DNA from: Halobacteriales archaeon QH_8_67_36 | GTDB lineage: Archaea > Halobacteriota > Halobacteria > Halobacteriales > Haloarculaceae | NCBI GenBank assembly: GCA_003021755.1 | Contig: PXQZ01000037.1 | Coordinates: forward strand, 1-13,558 | Length of the DNA: 13,558 nt | Direction: 5' to 3' | Shown: positions 12,422 to 13,558 of the stretch, one piece after another | Position numbering within the stretch: the stretch's first letter is position 1 | How the letters are laid out: each line of letters opens with the position of its first letter | The notes under the pieces: generated by a model | The model's input: the letters and a program-made list of their open reading frames with translations, nothing else | Database searches by the model: none | What the model was told of the DNA's origin: nothing | Made by a program: the position numbers and the translations under genes

Positions 12422-13096
12422 CTACTCCTCCTTGGCGACGGTGACCTGTGCCTCGCGCAGCACCTTCTCGGCCATCTCGTAGCCCGGCCGGTGGACGTCC
12501 GCGATAGCGCCCGGCTCCTCCTCGCTCTCGACGTTCGCCAGCACTTGGTGGACGTTCGGGTCTACGTCCTCGCCGGGGTCCGGGTCGATGACGTCGACGT
12601 TCTCGGCGTCCAACACGTCGTCTAGCTGGCGCAGCGTCGACTCGACGCCGCCCCGGATGTCGGTGTCTTCGTCCTGTTCCAGCGCGCGTTCGAGGTTGTC
12701 CCGCACGTCCAGAATCCGGCCCACGAGGTCCTCCGTGGCTCGCTGTTTCTCCTCCTCGCGGCGCTCTTTCATCCGCTTCTTGTAGTTCTGGAACTCCGCC
12801 TGCTTGCGCTTGAGCTTCTCTTCCAGTTCCTCGGCCTCGCTCCCCAGCTCCCCGACCTCGGCGTCCAGCGTCTCGTTCCGGCTCCGCAGCGCCGCGAGCT
12901 CGCGGGCGAGTTCCTCGGGGTCGGCGTCGGCGACCCGCTCGACCAGCTGCTCGTCGGCCCTGCCCGCAACATCGTCGAGGTCGATAGCCTCGGTGTCGAC
13001 GTCCTCCGGCGCGCCCTCGATGTCGGCCTCGCCGTCGACGCCGGCATCCCCGTCGTCGGCTGTCGTCGCCTCCTCGGCTGTGTCCTGCTCACTCAT
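12422..13096 (-). CDS. grpE: Nucleotide exchange factor GrpE
   Basis: This 224-aa protein is the partner that releases ADP from DnaK. The first 55 residues are an acidic, disordered tail typical of haloarchaea. A long coiled coil (about 60-125, LAALRSRNETLDAEVGELGS, then EELEEKLKRKQAEFQNYKKR) leads into a helical region and LVGRILDVRDNLERALEQ, which mediates dimerisation. The C-terminal beta domain carries the DnaK-contacting family signature in VDPNVHQVLANVESEEEPG and IADVHRPGYEMAEKVLREAQ. All family parts are present; the length is enlarged mainly by the acidic tail. ATG 13096 (MSEQDTAEEA) lies 22-29 nt after a clear TATA box. It precedes dnaK on the same strand, so the two may be partly co-transcribed. 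Confidence 0.96.
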   Translation of the reverse strand: MSEQDTAEEATTADDGDAGVDGEADIEGAPEDVDTEAIDLDDVAGRADEQLVERVADADPEELARELAALRSRNETLDAEVGELGSEAEELEEKLKRKQAEFQNYKKRMKERREEEKQRATEDLVGRILDVRDNLERALEQDEDTDIRGGVESTLRQLDDVLDAENVDVIDPDPGEDVDPNVHQVLANVESEEEPGAIADVHRPGYEMAEKVLREAQVTVAKEE

Positions 13097-13117
13097 ACCC
13101 GTGGGGAGTGGTCACGC

Positions 13118-13125
13118 GAATAAAA
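13118..13125 (-). promoter_or_regulatory. TATA box of grpE
   Basis: The minus strand reads TTTTATTC, 22-29 nt before the grpE ATG, in a GC-rich setting. It is the clearest promoter element of the chaperone set. Confidence 0.68.
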
Positions 13126-13215
13126 GGATTCAGAAACCGAGCCGGGAGATGGAGTGGCGACTTGCGAAACTGCAGCTGGATGCCGTACCTTTGCAACGAC
13201 GTGAAGTGCTGACAA

Positions 13216-13380
13216 CCAGAAAGCCCCGAGCGGCTACGGTCCCGCGCCTCGCCGCGCGCATTCGCTTCGCTCACGTGCTTGCGTCGTCGGGGTTCCCGTA
13301 GCCGCTTGCCCCTTTCAGTCCACCCGTAGCCGGTTGGTCGGACAATGCTGGATGGGACCGAACGAGCCGGGGCTTTCTGG
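13216..13380. repeat. 165-bp palindromic element, second copy of the CCAGAAAGCCCC family
   Basis: CCAGAAAGCCCCG (13216-13228) is matched exactly by its complement at 13368-13380. The first 12 bases are identical to the ends of the element at 7927-8300. A second inverted repeat lies inside: AGCGGCTACGG (13229-13239) and CCGTAGCCGCT (13296-13306). In reverse orientation it carries the same 22-bp block (13310-13331, one mismatch) and the same 14-bp GACGACGCAAGCAC motif (13275-13288) as the longer element, in the same order. It is a shorter, inverted family member lacking the hairpin array. It occupies the divergent promoter region between grpE and the helicase gene. Confidence 0.85.
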
Positions 13381-13474
13381 CTGGTCGCAGAATAGCTGGT
13401 GAACACTGCTGACGTGTTTCGTACGGTCGCAGTCTCGATTATCCCCACGACTGCGTTTGCTAGCCGCGAAACCG

Positions 13475-13478
13475 TTAT
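13475..13478 (+). promoter_or_regulatory. Promoter of the terminal plus-strand gene
   Basis: CGAAACCG followed by TTAT at 13475-13478 gives a BRE plus TATA-like box 26-29 nt before GTG 13504, which supports that start codon. Confidence 0.5.
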
Positions 13479-13503
13479 CGGGGGCCTCACCGAACCCCCG
13501 ACC

Positions 13504-13558
13504 GTGCTGGAGCTAACGTTCGAGGAGGGGACCATCCGAATCACGGGTGACCCGCCGG
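13504..13558 (+). CDS. Probable XPB/Rad25-type DNA repair helicase, N-terminus only
   Basis: GTG 13504 opens a frame reading VLELTFEEGTIRITGDPP up to the window edge (18 codons). This beta-strand opening with EEGTIRITG resembles what I recall of the start of haloarchaeal DEAD/DEAH-box helicases of the XPB/Rad25 type, which unwind DNA in repair. Helicase motifs lie beyond the window, so the assignment rests on a short stretch and memory. The start is chosen from the promoter 26-29 nt upstream; an in-frame GTG further upstream (near 13414) would add about 30 less protein-like residues. The gene is divergent from grpE, with the palindromic element at 13216-13380 between them. Confidence 0.45.
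   Translation, partial: MLELTFEEGTIRITGDPP

Noticed and set aside
13089..13544. Minus-strand frame containing GYGWTER-like sequence over the element at 13216-13380
   Set aside because: A similar peptide (GYGWTERAV) appears by translating the shared repeat block at 7961-7982. It reflects the DNA repeat and not a protein family; the frame also overlaps the grpE promoter and the helicase start.

Overview
The window is from a haloarchaeon (class Halobacteria). The sequence is GC-rich, the predicted proteins are very rich in Asp and Glu, and genes carry archaeal promoters (TATA-like boxes about 25-30 nt before start codons, implying leaderless transcripts). Recognisable families are haloarchaeal: a CetZ tubulin-like protein, a Tat-exported halocyanin and a DnaK-DnaJ-GrpE chaperone set. 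Overall resemblance suggests something near Haloarcula, but that is an impression only.

Layout. 1-146 is the C-terminus of inorganic pyrophosphatase. 147-590 is mostly non-coding, with one possible 40-residue ORF and three palindromes. 591-1934 (+) is an alkaline-phosphatase-superfamily hydrolase, convergent with cetZ (2255-3379, -). The 320 bp between them is a highly structured block: nested inverted repeats around a row of hairpins. Then come a small winged-helix regulator (3476-3745, -), an SRPBCC protein (3875-4387, +), a membrane-anchored halocyanin (4390-5124, -), an aldo/keto reductase (5228-6067, +), a polytopic membrane protein (6145-6885, +), a 61-aa membrane protein (6920-7105, +) and an AMP-binding-enzyme-like fragment (7157-7780, -) that seems to have lost its start codon. 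7927-8300 is a non-coding element with perfect 13-bp terminal inverted repeats and eight perfect hairpins. The chaperone genes follow on the minus strand: dnaJ (8352-9494), dnaK (10319-12214) and grpE (12422-13096), each with its own upstream region. A pilin-like secreted protein (9630-10139, +) lies between dnaJ and dnaK. 13216-13380 is a second copy of the terminal-repeat element, between grpE and the first codons of a probable XPB/Rad25-type helicase (13504 onward, +).

Functional reading. grpE, dnaK and dnaJ form one Hsp70 machine, although their spacing and separate promoters argue against a simple operon. The rest is a mix of housekeeping and surface or redox genes without a clear shared pathway.

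The least ordinary content is structural. At least three intergenic blocks consist of terminal inverted repeats around hairpins with 8-9 bp stems and mostly 3-nt loops. Two blocks share their 13-bp ends and internal motifs. The third shares a 21-nt hairpin (18 of 21 identical) with one of them. A hairpin of the same design sits in frame inside cetZ. I read these as a modular palindromic repeat family, possibly mobile; no transposase is present in the window.
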